From Oryzicola mucosus (GTDB lineage: Bacteria > Pseudomonadota > Alphaproteobacteria > Rhizobiales > Rhizobiaceae): a DNA stretch of 64,000 nucleotides. The notes beneath the pieces are model-generated. The model saw nothing but the letters and a program-made list of their open reading frames with translations, was not told the DNA's origin and made no database searches. How positions within the stretch are numbered: the first letter of the stretch is position 1; every line of letters starts with the position of its first letter. The stretch spans positions 1 to 64,000 of the forward strand of contig NZ_JACVVX010000008.1 of NCBI RefSeq assembly GCF_014534685.1. The letters are read 5' to 3'. This document shows positions 33,841 through 41,996 of the stretch, piece by piece. A program made the translations under genes and the position numbers.

Positions 33841-34566
33841 TCAGAGGTTAGCGCGGTCTTCAAGCCGTTCTAGGCTGAACACAGTCACATGCCGATTGTT
33901 CTCCACAGCGATGACACCCTCGGTGCGAAGCTTGGTAATCTGCCGGCTTACCGTCTCGATGGTCAAGCCGAGGAAGTCGGCAATATCGGCCCTCGTTAAC
34001 GGGAGGTCGAAGACGACTGTCCCTTTGGCCTCGATTTCAGGATCGACGTGACGGGCGATGAGGTGCAGGAAACTCGCGACCTTCTCAGCTGCGGTCTTGC
34101 GGCCGAGCGTAAGCATCCAATCGCGCGCTTCGTCCAACTCGTTCAACGCCTGCAAATGCAAGCGGTGACCGAGTTCCGGCGACTGCGCAATCATCCGATC
34201 CAGCGCGCGCTTTGGGAAGGCGCAGACGTGCACATCCGTCGCAGCCTCGGCGCGGATCATGTTTTCATCCCGGAATGGACGGCCAATGAAATCCGGCGCG
34301 AACTGCAGTCCGACGATCTGTTGGCGCCCATCGGCCATGGTCTTGGTCAGTTTCACGACACCGGACAGGATGTTGGCGTAGCTCTCTGCCGGCTCTGCCT
34401 CCGAGACCAGTTCAATCCCACTGTCCAGTGCCTTGCGGGTAGAGGTTTTCGCAAGTTCCTTGAGTTGCTGGGGGTTGAGCGCGCCGCAGACACCGCGATG
34501 CCGTGCTTCGCACGCCCGGCAGAGAACAGGAATATCCGAATTGTGTATGTCTAGGCGCGAGGTCAT
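33841..34566 (-). CDS. fnrN: FNR/FixK-type oxygen-responsive regulator (FnrN-like)
   Basis: A 241-residue Crp/Fnr regulator. An N-terminal cysteine set (Cys16, Cys19, Cys27) plus a central Cys115 fits a [4Fe-4S]-binding FNR rather than a Cys-free FixK. After the cyclic-nucleotide-like fold comes the HTH RADIADFLGLTIETVSRQITKL with the E-x-x-SR residues that read TTGAT. It is divergent from hemN, with an exact FNR box between them that may also allow autoregulation. It is the best candidate regulator for all three boxes in this region. Confidence 0.93.
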   Translation of the reverse strand: MTSRLDIHNSDIPVLCRACEARHRGVCGALNPQQLKELAKTSTRKALDSGIELVSEAEPAESYANILSGVVKLTKTMADGRQQIVGLQFAPDFIGRPFRDENMIRAEAATDVHVCAFPKRALDRMIAQSPELGHRLHLQALNELDEARDWMLTLGRKTAAEKVASFLHLIARHVDPEIEAKGTVVFDLPLTRADIADFLGLTIETVSRQITKLRTEGVIAVENNRHVTVFSLERLEDRANL

Positions 34567-34654
34567 CGTGAAATCCGATCTGATAGCGTTGTTACACGTG
34601 CGCGCCTGAAAAAAACCGTGTCAAAGTGTCCAAGGGATATTCACACGTCGATTG

Positions 34655-34668
34655 TTGATCGAAATCAA
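34655..34668. promoter_or_regulatory. FNR/FixK box between fnrN and hemN
   Basis: TTGATCGAAATCAA, an exact TTGAT-N4-ATCAA. Its centre is 59 bp from the hemN start and 95 bp from the fnrN start. Confidence 0.9.
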
Positions 34669-34720
34669 GGAAAATATGTTCGCTTCCCATAGAACCCAAT
34701 CACAATTCTTGGGGTTCGCC

Positions 34721-36073
34721 ATGATCGACAAACGGCTTATTGAAAAATACTCGGTCGCGGTTCCGCGCTACACGAGCTATCCAACGGCACCGCACTTCCA
34801 CACGGACATCGGTGCACTTGACTATAAGAAGTGGCTTAGCGAGTTGGCAACGCCAACCACCGCCTCCCTGTATATTCATATCCCCTACTGCGACCGGTTG
34901 TGCTGGTTTTGCGCCTGCCACACGAAACAGGTAAGGCAATATAGTCCAGTCGCACGCTATCTCGATGCGCTTTTTGCGGAAATCGCTACAGTCGGCTCCG
35001 CTGCCGCAGAGCGTCTCACCGTTACCGCCTTGCATCTCGGCGGCGGATCGCCCACCATGTTGGAGCCGACAGATATGTTACGGGTTGGTGAGGCTTTGCG
35101 CCGGCGCTTCACCTTCAGCGACGCGGCTGAAATCAGCGTCGAGATGGACCCCAATGACATGGACGAAGCACGCTATGACGCGCTCGCCAGGATGGGCATG
35201 ACGCGCACCAGCATGGGCGTGCAGGATTTTGACGAGCGCGTGCAAAAGGCAATCAATAGAGAGCAGAGCTTTGAGCAGACCCAAGCGGCCGTCGATGCGG
35301 TGCGTGTGCGCGGTGTGCGTTCGGTCAATCTCGACATGCTTTACGGTCTGCCGTTTCAGACACTCGGCACCATAACTGAGACCACCGGAAAGGTTCTGTC
35401 GCTCCGTCCCGATCGCATCGCGCTATTCGGTTACGCGCATGTGCCGTGGATGAAGAAACATCAGACTATGATCGACGAGGCTGCTCTGCCGAACGTCTTT
35501 CAGCGCTTCGAACAGGCTACTCGCGCTGCCGAAATGATCATCGCCGATGGCTACATCCCGGTCGGCATCGATCATTTTGCTCTGCCGGGAGACACGCTTG
35601 CCCAGGCCGCGTGCAACGGCACAATGCGCCGCAATTTTCAGGGCTACACTGTAGAACTGGCGGAGGCGTTGATAGGTCTCGGCGCCTCCGCCATCGGGCT
35701 ATTACCTCAAGGCTACGTCCAGAACATGCCCGCTACCGGCGAGTACGAGAAATTGGCCCTTTCGGGCAGTCTTGCTACAGTCCGCGGGTTCGCACTTACT
35801 GCCGCAGACCGTATGCGCGCTTGGATCATCGAAAGGCTTATGTGCGATTTTTCTTTTTCGCGCTGCGCTCTACTGGCGCAGTTTGGAGACGCTGCTCGTC
35901 CTCTCATCGTGGAGGCGGAGCAGCTGGTCGGCACCGACCGAGACGGTCTGATCGTCAAGGCGGGCAATCGCTACGTGGTCACGCCGCAAGGCCGCATCTT
36001 TATCCGCTCGATCGCCGCACACTTCGATGCCTATCTCGGACAAGGTAGCGGACGCCATTCTGTCGCTGTGTGA
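34721..36073 (+). CDS. hemN: Oxygen-independent coproporphyrinogen III oxidase
   Basis: A 450-residue radical SAM enzyme from the ATG at 34721 (MIDKRLIEKYSVAVPRYTSY). The cluster motif is YCDRLCWFCACH (CxxxCxxC), with the SAM-related LHLGGGSPTMLEP and SVEMDPNDMD blocks and YGLPFQT. The C-terminal HemN domain is present. It decarboxylates coproporphyrinogen III to protoporphyrinogen IX without oxygen, supplying heme for cbb3 oxidase under microaerobic conditions. An FNR box lies 53-66 bp upstream. An upstream in-frame extension to 34652 has no conserved residues. Confidence 0.95.
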   Translation: MIDKRLIEKYSVAVPRYTSYPTAPHFHTDIGALDYKKWLSELATPTTASLYIHIPYCDRLCWFCACHTKQVRQYSPVARYLDALFAEIATVGSAAAERLTVTALHLGGGSPTMLEPTDMLRVGEALRRRFTFSDAAEISVEMDPNDMDEARYDALARMGMTRTSMGVQDFDERVQKAINREQSFEQTQAAVDAVRVRGVRSVNLDMLYGLPFQTLGTITETTGKVLSLRPDRIALFGYAHVPWMKKHQTMIDEAALPNVFQRFEQATRAAEMIIADGYIPVGIDHFALPGDTLAQAACNGTMRRNFQGYTVELAEALIGLGASAIGLLPQGYVQNMPATGEYEKLALSGSLATVRGFALTAADRMRAWIIERLMCDFSFSRCALLAQFGDAARPLIVEAEQLVGTDRDGLIVKAGNRYVVTPQGRIFIRSIAAHFDAYLGQGSGRHSVAV

Positions 36074-36163
36074 TCGAGCGGTTTCATCGCCAATTTGTTG
36101 ATCAAACCGCACAGCCTGTCGATGACCTAGAATGTCCGATAAACCTGGCATCGGGGAGCTTTT
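36074..36163. repeat. 90-bp imperfect direct repeat, copy B
   Basis: Partner of 17452-17541. It begins at the base after the hemN stop codon, keeps GCGGTTT-N19-AAACCGC (36078-36110), the identical core AAACCGCACAGCCTGTCG and a weaker second palindrome (CCGAT at 36136-36140, ATCGG at 36150-36154). Copy B is the more degenerate in the second palindrome. Confidence 0.8.
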
Positions 36164-36954
36164 CCGGCCAAGGGCCTGACCCTATCGACTTATTTACCGC
36201 ATTGCGCGGGCATTGCAAAGTCGCCGACGAGATATCGTGCCAACAGCTCGCAATAGAATTCCGATGACCCAAGACGCGTTATCGGACATCGCAGATGCGG
36301 ATACCAATGGCTTGAGCCTTCTTTGGCAGCCTCAACGTCATGCGAATGTTAGATCATGGAGGATATCGTTTAGATTGGCGGAAAGTGTCCTACGGAACCC
36401 TTTCAGCGGTCTACGCCGACTGCGAAGCCCAGCCGCCGTTTGACTCGGCTGCCTACCATACTACGATAAACCTGCTTCCATCGTTGCTGCCTTGGACGCT
36501 TGATCTATTCCGCTAGCCCTTGCGTGAGCTTTGCATCGAGGCGTTATAGACAAGATACGCAAGGCAATCATCGCATGTTCGCGAGATCCGGCTGCGAGGT
36601 CAGGATTTCACCGTTGTTAATCTGTAGCGGCTGTCGCTAGGGCGACTAGATAGCTCGGAGTTCGAGATAGGCGCTAACGATTCGTTCAAAACAGCTTTAC
36701 GAACGACGCCGTTCTATGGCTTATCAATACGCTGGTGGCTACAGACTCAGGCGCTTCACGGTCAGCTAGGATATCGAAGCCGTCGCGTCGACGTTGCCAG
36801 AGCACGCTATTCGCCGCGTTGTACTTAGGAAGGTTCGTGCGCGCGGACGGTGGCGTCGCTTACTCGCCATTCTCTGGCGCAGGGTTCCCATCAATAGTCG
36901 CGTCATGCCGGATTTCACTACGCGAAGGCTTGTCCCCCAGCCCACGACGGAAAA
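36164..36954. other. Non-coding stretch right of repeat copy B
   Basis: About 800 bp with no recognised gene. A short frame at 36285-36443 (MTQDALSDIADADTNGLSLL) could not be matched to a family. The high stop density suggests degenerated sequence. Confidence 0.4.
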
Positions 36955-37329
36955 GGGCAGCCAAGGCACAAATCATCCGCTAGATATTCGGCCGCCTCGC
37001 CGCGCTTATGCAGACCGAACGAAACGTCGCCGACATCCGCACGGCTGGACCGCTTACCGAGGAGCTCGCCGCTCCCGTCGCGTGGTCGCAGACAAGGGCC
37101 AGGGCTACGACAGCTCCTGCACAACGACTACGGCGACGGAGATTACGACAATTACCCTTCGGCCCGCTCCGACAGTGAACAGCCTCTACGACAGTCGCTG
37201 CTGCGACAGCAGGCTGCTAGGACCATATCCTACTGTCTACGTGTCCGCCGCATGGCGACTTTTATAACAAGCTCGTAGCGGACTTTCACGCGCCCATCGC
37301 CCTAGCATCGGCGGTAAGGTTTTGACATG
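36955..37329 (+). pseudogene. IS5-family transposase remnant
   Basis: Pieces of an IS5-type transposase are read in several frames: NVADIRTAGPLTEELAA (about 37025-37075), then VVADKGQGYDSS (the usual LADKGYD box), then DYDNYPSARSDSEQPLRQSL, and finally DFYNKLVADFHAPIALASAVRF at 37257-37329, which resembles the C-terminal RYDKLA..F.A.VALAS ending. Frameshifts and in-frame stops separate them. Terminal repeats were not identified. Confidence 0.5.
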
Positions 37330-37529
37330 AGGCGGCAATGGCATTCTGCTCTCGTCGGCCGACACGATGCACACAAGCCCGTTAACAACGTCCGCTCATG
37401 ATTCGAGACCGGGAACTTAAAGAAGAGTGACGGTGGTTGTCACGGGCTCTTTCCGCCATACGGCCGAAGGATGATCGAATCTAAAACCATGATATCCGCA
37501 GAGGTAGCGTCGAGCCCGTTGTTGGACTT

Positions 37530-37544
37530 GATAACAGCTGTTAC
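37530..37544. other. parS-like partition site 1
   Basis: GATAACAGCTGTTAC, centred on the palindrome TAACAGCTGTTA. The second copy is at 37660-37673. Both lie downstream of repC, one of the places where RepB (ParB-type) sites occur in repABC plasmids. Confidence 0.75.
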
Positions 37545-37620
37545 TTCTCCCCAGACGGGTGATGATCTACGGTCTGCTGCCCCCTCTCCTTGCGCGCGTC
37601 GCAGGCGCGGCGCCTTATGC

Positions 37621-37641
37621 CCACGTCTAATCAAGACGTGG
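37621..37641. repeat. 8-bp inverted repeat between the parS-like sites
   Basis: CCACGTCT-AATCA-AGACGTGG, a perfect stem of 8 bp. It is not followed by a T-run on either strand, so its role (structure or terminator of repC mRNA) is unclear. Confidence 0.55.
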
Positions 37642-37659
37642 CGGCTGGAGGCGATACAT

Positions 37660-37673
37660 ATAACAGCTGTTAT
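37660..37673. other. parS-like partition site 2
   Basis: ATAACAGCTGTTAT, a perfect 14-bp palindrome, the same core as 37530-37544, 130 bp away. Confidence 0.75.
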
Positions 37674-37776
37674 TCCACTAGCGAGCCTTTCCAGCGCAGG
37701 TCTGCGGCACCTACCAAACAGGCAAGCCACCTCCGAAACACTCTCCCTCAGAACCACAGGGAAGTGCCTGGTGTAA

Positions 37777-39105
37777 TTACAGAACCCTACCTGCGCCGTC
37801 TGCATTCGGATCGATAGGCTCTCGCCCACTGACGAATTTGCCTTTCGCGAGGCCATACAAGGTTCGATGGAGCCTTAGACCACCTTCCCTTGCGCGCTCG
37901 GTCATCGCTCGAAAATAGCCGTCAGGTCTCGAAATTTGTTCAGGATCCCGCAATGTCTTTTCAAGCACCGTCGCTAGAATTACAGCGCTGCCAAAATGAC
38001 CCAGTGTACCGACGGCTTGGTCCCAAGCGCCGTCCGTGACCCCAATCATTCGACGCATCGTCCCCGCGGACCCAGAAATTGCCGCGTTCCCGTTGAACTC
38101 TACACCAATAAACTGTTGCGTCTCACCGCAGGCAGCTTTTACAAGCGTAGTTGTTACCCCGTGTAAGACGTTTGTTGTCGCTGAGGTTGAGCGGCTGATG
38201 TCCGCTACGTGACTAGGATTGGCATCCACGTTTGGCTCACAGCTTTTTTCCGAAGCCGTCTGCAAGGCGGCGCCGTTACTGTTCTTATTGATTTCTTGGG
38301 TTGTAATTATATTAGGCCTGACATCGATGTCACCCTCGCCTGACAACTCATGACGTTCAGCTTCGTTCGGTTCTTCAATAGCACGTTCGTAAATGTCGGT
38401 TAGTAAGACGGCTTTCTGTGCAGGGTGCATTGATGCATTGATTGCTGCATGGAGCTCTGCACGTATTGCAGCGGCCTCTTCGCCTATGCTTTCACAAACG
38501 TCCAAAATCGCCCTGCTCAGCCGCGAGACATCTCGGCTTGCTGCCATATTCGCGTTAACCTCCCGCCGATAAATGTCTACAGCCGCCTTCAGTTCATCGA
38601 CCCGTGCGCGGGCCGGGGTGAAGTCTAAGCCATACCCTTTATCGATCACTCCATCATCTGAACGATAGACAAACCGCCGGCCGGTAGGGCTGTCGCGATA
38701 GGCGAGGATACCGGCCTCGACAAGCCGCTTGATGCAGCGTGTCACCGTTCGCTCCGAACGCATTGTGTATTCCGCAAGCTTGGCATTCGAGATCGCGACA
38801 ATCGGGCGTCGGCGGCCTTTCCAGTCTTCAGCTTGCGAGAGGCCAAGCAGAATATCCATGATATGATAGGTCGTGCCATCGATGCCGAGGATCGGCGCGG
38901 CCTTCTTTAAAAGCACGGCAACTTCTGCCTTGGAAGTATCGGGCAGGTTGTTTGCCATTGCCAACCGGGCGCTGGCTAAAATTCCAGGCGTCACACGGCG
39001 GAATGACGCAATGGTCATTTTTTGGGCCATAAATAACCGCTCTACGATCTTTGATCGCAGCTCCATCTTCCTAGTTGGATGAAAGCCAAAAAAATGGCGC
39101 AACAA
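37777..39105 (-). CDS. repC: Plasmid replication initiator RepC
   Basis: A 442-residue protein. The RepC N-terminal region is seen in KKAAPILGIDGTTYHIMDIL and the winged-helix-like SNAKLAEYTMRSERTVTRCI with KRLVEAGILAYRDSPTGRRF and VYRSDDGVIDKGYGLDFTP. RepC binds the origin inside its own gene and starts replication. The start is a TTG at 39105, or the next TTG at 39102, preceded by a full AGGAGG (minus strand, 39110-39115). Later ATGs (39066, 39030) have poor ribosome sites. It is divergent in sequence from the best-known RepC proteins. Confidence 0.9.
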   Translation of the reverse strand: MLRHFFGFHPTRKMELRSKIVERLFMAQKMTIASFRRVTPGILASARLAMANNLPDTSKAEVAVLLKKAAPILGIDGTTYHIMDILLGLSQAEDWKGRRRPIVAISNAKLAEYTMRSERTVTRCIKRLVEAGILAYRDSPTGRRFVYRSDDGVIDKGYGLDFTPARARVDELKAAVDIYRREVNANMAASRDVSRLSRAILDVCESIGEEAAAIRAELHAAINASMHPAQKAVLLTDIYERAIEEPNEAERHELSGEGDIDVRPNIITTQEINKNSNGAALQTASEKSCEPNVDANPSHVADISRSTSATTNVLHGVTTTLVKAACGETQQFIGVEFNGNAAISGSAGTMRRMIGVTDGAWDQAVGTLGHFGSAVILATVLEKTLRDPEQISRPDGYFRAMTERAREGGLRLHRTLYGLAKGKFVSGREPIDPNADGAGRVL

Positions 39106-39130
39106 AACGCCTCCTGCCGCAAGGCAAGGC

Positions 39131-39159
39131 TTGATTGTGCGAGCGGTCCATCATAGAAT
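39131..39159 (+). promoter_or_regulatory. Promoter of the counter-transcribed RNA
   Basis: TTGATT at 39131-39136 and TAGAAT at 39154-39159 with exactly 17 bases between, on the strand opposite to repABC. It lies in the repB-repC gap, where such promoters are known in repABC plasmids. Confidence 0.7.
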
Positions 39160-39165
39160 CAGATT

Positions 39166-39253
39166 GTTAGAGCTGATGTCGACGGGACCACAACATTCCG
39201 TTGGCTGGATTTGAAGGGTCTGTCGACTGCAATCGGCAGACCCTTATCTCTTT
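39166..39253 (+). ncRNA. Antisense (counter-transcribed) RNA controlling repC
   Basis: Predicted from the promoter at 39131-39159 and the terminator at 39216-39253; about 85 nt, antisense to the repB-repC leader. In repABC plasmids such RNAs limit repC expression and set incompatibility and copy number. The repC ribosome site (39110-39115) lies just outside the RNA on the repC side, so control would be through folding of the leader. Confidence 0.65.
39216..39253 (+). terminator. Intrinsic terminator of the antisense RNA
   Basis: GGGTCTGTCGA-CTGCA-ATCGGCAGACCC hairpin at 39216-39243 followed by TTATCTCTTT. The stem has a single mismatch (G-U in RNA). Confidence 0.7.
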
Positions 39254-39259
39254 CGATAG

Positions 39260-40303
39260 TCAGCCCATGCTGTCCTTCTCCTCTTTTGTCACGTCGCGAA
39301 ACTCTTGAACGAGTTGCGGCAATTTTCGCAGCAGCCAAGTGGCCAGGCCGGGTTCCTTGAATTCGGCAATAGAAAGCTGGGTTTGTCGTCCGGTGCGTTT
39401 GACGGAAATTGAAAGGCCGCCACCGAGGTCGATTTCTTCAACGCCCGTTGTCCCGACCGCCTTCCGCGTCAAAGCGTTGAATAGCAGCGCAAACTTTTCG
39501 TCGCTCGTGGCGGAATGCCATTCGCCCGTCGACGTTATTCTTTCGATGTTGACGCCAGACTCCGTGGCCAGCTTCTGGTCATGAAAATAGCTGCCCAGTT
39601 TCTCCCATTTCGGCCTGCCAACGGATGGAGCCGGTCCGATCTTTCGTACTAGATCATGGGGAAGGGCGGACGCCACAGATGTCAGCATCGAGATGTAAAC
39701 GAGGTTTTGCCCCTCGGCGCGACCAAGCGCCGTAGCGATAGTCTCCCGATCAAAACCCTTCTCCCGCAGCGTAAGGGCGAAGAAGGCTTGTTCTATAAAG
39801 GACAGGTTGGCGCGCTCGGTATTCTCTACGCCTTGCGCAATAATCAACTCCTTGTCCGATAAGTCTCGGACGATCGCTTTTACCCGCCGCCCCAAAATCT
39901 GACAGGCCCTTAGTCGGCGATGTCCGTAGGCAACCTGATAGTAGCCAGGTTTGTTGGCCAGCGGGCGGACCAAGATGGGCAATTTCTGGCCGGCCTCTCG
40001 CAAAGCCTCGACAAAAACAGTGAATTGTGGGTCACCCTCCAGGTCGAGCCTATCCTTTACAAAGGATGGGACGACATGCGTCGCCTCCAATTCAACGACT
40101 GCCTCGGCGTTGACCAACTGCTCGCGCAACCGCTCATTGTCCTCCTCGATTGACACGAAGGCCCGGTCCATCGACTTCACGGCGCCCGACGACACCTTTC
40201 TCTCCTGCACGGCAGGGGAGGGGAGGTGCTTTGCCAGTTCGGTGGCATCGACATTCCCGAAGAGATGCCGCATCCGATCGTTACGTTGCTTTGGGCTGTT
40301 CAT
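39260..40303 (-). CDS. repB: Plasmid partition protein RepB (ParB-like)
   Basis: A 347-residue protein with the ParB N-terminal domain (LPILVRPLANKPGYYQVAYG and HRRLRACQILGRRVKAIV), followed by the HTH region (SFIEQAFFALTLREKGFDRE and TIATALGRAEGQNLVYIS). It binds parS-type sites such as those at 37530 and 37660 and works with RepA in partition. It overlaps repA by 4 bp (ATGA). The antisense-RNA locus follows its stop. Confidence 0.95.
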   Translation of the reverse strand: MNSPKQRNDRMRHLFGNVDATELAKHLPSPAVQERKVSSGAVKSMDRAFVSIEEDNERLREQLVNAEAVVELEATHVVPSFVKDRLDLEGDPQFTVFVEALREAGQKLPILVRPLANKPGYYQVAYGHRRLRACQILGRRVKAIVRDLSDKELIIAQGVENTERANLSFIEQAFFALTLREKGFDRETIATALGRAEGQNLVYISMLTSVASALPHDLVRKIGPAPSVGRPKWEKLGSYFHDQKLATESGVNIERITSTGEWHSATSDEKFALLFNALTRKAVGTTGVEEIDLGGGLSISVKRTGRQTQLSIAEFKEPGLATWLLRKLPQLVQEFRDVTKEEKDSMG

Positions 40304-41520
40304 GTGCGCCCCCAGACCGATTTGATATGATTGAAGATTTCCGCGTTGACCGCATCAACCGATTCAAGTGCCCTGTTGAGGGTGTCGCGTCCGACGCTGC
40401 CCTTGGCCATCTCGTACAGGCTTTTCTTTTCGAGCCCGGCATTGGCGATGGCCGTGGTGTCGACAACGACGGGCGCGAGAACATCCTCGCCAAAGAGGGA
40501 CCGGAGCAGCGCTACGACATTGACCTGCGGCACATCGTTCGGATTGTGCCGGGTGAGAACATAGCGGATAAAATCGTGTTCGAGCACGCCGCCACGCTCC
40601 TCGATGACATGCATGATGTCGCTCATCATGGCCAGGAACTGGTTCATGCTGGCAACATCGATCATGGCCGGGTGAATGGTGATCAGCAGGGACGTCGCTG
40701 CGCAAAGCGCGCCGAGGGTAAGATATCCCAATTGCGGCGGAGCATCGATGAGCACCACATCATAGTCGTCCGCAACATCAGAGATGACGGCCCCAAGCCT
40801 GCGGAAAAAGATCGCGTCTCCGCGGCCTACACCATCAGCGATGGCCTGAGGAGTTTCGTGTTCGTACTCCATAAGCTCGAGATTGCCGGGCACCACGTCG
40901 ATCCCAGGAAAATAGCTCTTTCGGATCACGTCACGCAGAGGGCGCCGCTGGTCTTCGTCGTAGCGTATGGACGCATAGATTGTCTGGTTCTCCTCGACGT
41001 CGAACTCAGGCTGGTAGCCGAACATGGCAGACAATGACGCCTGGGGGTCAAGGTCGATCGCGAGTACGCGCAGTCCCTGGATTGCGAGATAATGCGCAAG
41101 ATGGACCGTCGTCGTCGTCTTTGCCGACCCGCCCTTGAAGTTGGCAATCGTCAGAACCTGAAGCTTGTCGCCTCGCTGCCGCTGAGGATGGAAGGAGAAA
41201 GCCTCCGATGGACGCTTCTGCGCGAGATGCCTGCGGATTTCATTGATCTGCGCTAAGGTGTAGATGCGTCGGCCATTGTCTTGACGCTCGGGGATGGCGC
41301 TTTCGCCATCGAGGGACATTTGTCGCAGCGTTGACTCAGCTATACCCAGAAGCGACGATACCTCCCGCGAGGTGAAGGTCTTCAGCGATTTCATAGCTTC
41401 CGGAGGGTACATGCGCGTGCGGATCGACTGCAACTGCGCCGACAGCATCTGAGCTTGCCGCGTGATCTTGTCAGCGGACGACTCTATCGACCTTTTGTGT
41501 GCAACCAAGTTCATTCCCAC
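40300..41520 (-). CDS. repA: Plasmid partition ATPase RepA (ParA-like)
   Basis: A 406-residue ParA-type ATPase with an N-terminal HTH-like segment (TFTSREVSSLLGIAESTLRQ, about 49-68) that allows DNA binding and autorepression, then the deviant Walker A FKGGSAKTTTT at about 128-138, Walker A' (LAIDLDPQASLS) and Walker B (VVLIDAPPQLGYLT). RepA represses the operon with RepB. First gene of repABC. An imperfect inverted repeat at 41602-41624 lies 82 bp upstream of the start. Confidence 0.96.
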   Translation of the reverse strand: MGMNLVAHKRSIESSADKITRQAQMLSAQLQSIRTRMYPPEAMKSLKTFTSREVSSLLGIAESTLRQMSLDGESAIPERQDNGRRIYTLAQINEIRRHLAQKRPSEAFSFHPQRQRGDKLQVLTIANFKGGSAKTTTTVHLAHYLAIQGLRVLAIDLDPQASLSAMFGYQPEFDVEENQTIYASIRYDEDQRRPLRDVIRKSYFPGIDVVPGNLELMEYEHETPQAIADGVGRGDAIFFRRLGAVISDVADDYDVVLIDAPPQLGYLTLGALCAATSLLITIHPAMIDVASMNQFLAMMSDIMHVIEERGGVLEHDFIRYVLTRHNPNDVPQVNVVALLRSLFGEDVLAPVVVDTTAIANAGLEKKSLYEMAKGSVGRDTLNRALESVDAVNAEIFNHIKSVWGRT

Positions 41521-41996
41521 CTCGCGACGGACTTTTGCCGATCATCATGCAATTTCCGTCGCATGACGGTTACGCGATTCTGAAGTTTGGTCAAACGCTC
41601 TTTGGTTAACGAGGCGTTAGCCAACTGGAGGTAGGAAATCAGATGGAGAAGAATATCTCAAACTATTCAGGGCCTTAAGGCGATTTTTCTCGTTTCCGGC
41701 ATGCATCGCTGCCTTGGCGTGAAAATGCGACCTTCATCCTTGGCTCGACCTTTTCAGGGCTAGTGCCGTTTCGACATCGGCTCCACAGCTATAAGCCTTA
41801 TGATAATAGAATCACGTGAACACATCTCAACGACCCCAGATATGGTCCGTGAGATAGTTGACTTTTTGACCGGAAAGCGGCCCATGCATGCAGCTGAGAG
41901 TGCTTAGGGGCGCCGCTAAGACGAGAAGTTACGCAACTAGTCCTTCTAAAGACCAGTACTCAGGCCGATATGGCGTGACATCATTGAGACAATAGC
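41521..41996. other. Divergent region between repA and bioM
   Basis: About 475 bp with no gene. It must hold the repA and bioMNY promoters. The imperfect inverted repeat at 41602-41624 is the only clear palindrome near repA. No BioR-type box was confirmed before bioM. Confidence 0.55.
41602..41624. repeat. Imperfect inverted repeat upstream of repA
   Basis: TTGGTTAAC-GAGGC-GTTAGCCAA: 9-bp arms with one mismatch. A plausible RepA operator. Confidence 0.5.

Larger units (their letters stand above)
37330..37776. other. repC downstream region with parS-like sites
   Basis: No gene is supported (frames 37440-37856 minus and 37471-37776 plus are Ser/Arg-rich). The region holds two ATAACAGCTGTTA(T/C) palindromes and a hairpin, listed separately, and fits the 3' partition-site region of repABC plasmids. 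Confidence 0.6.

Noticed and set aside
36794-37267. 157-codon plus-strand gene
   Set aside because: Its middle overlaps blocks of an IS5-like transposase read in other frames, and the rest is Arg/Thr-rich. Best seen as decayed transposase sequence.
37440-37856. 138-codon minus-strand gene downstream of repC
   Set aside because: The frame runs through the parS-like palindromes and into the end of repC, and has no recognisable features.
41798-41810. TTATGATAATA as a BioR-type biotin operator before bioM
   Set aside because: The known BioR palindrome TTAT(C/G)TATAA needs two bases between the halves; here there is one and the right half is shifted, so the match is not good enough.
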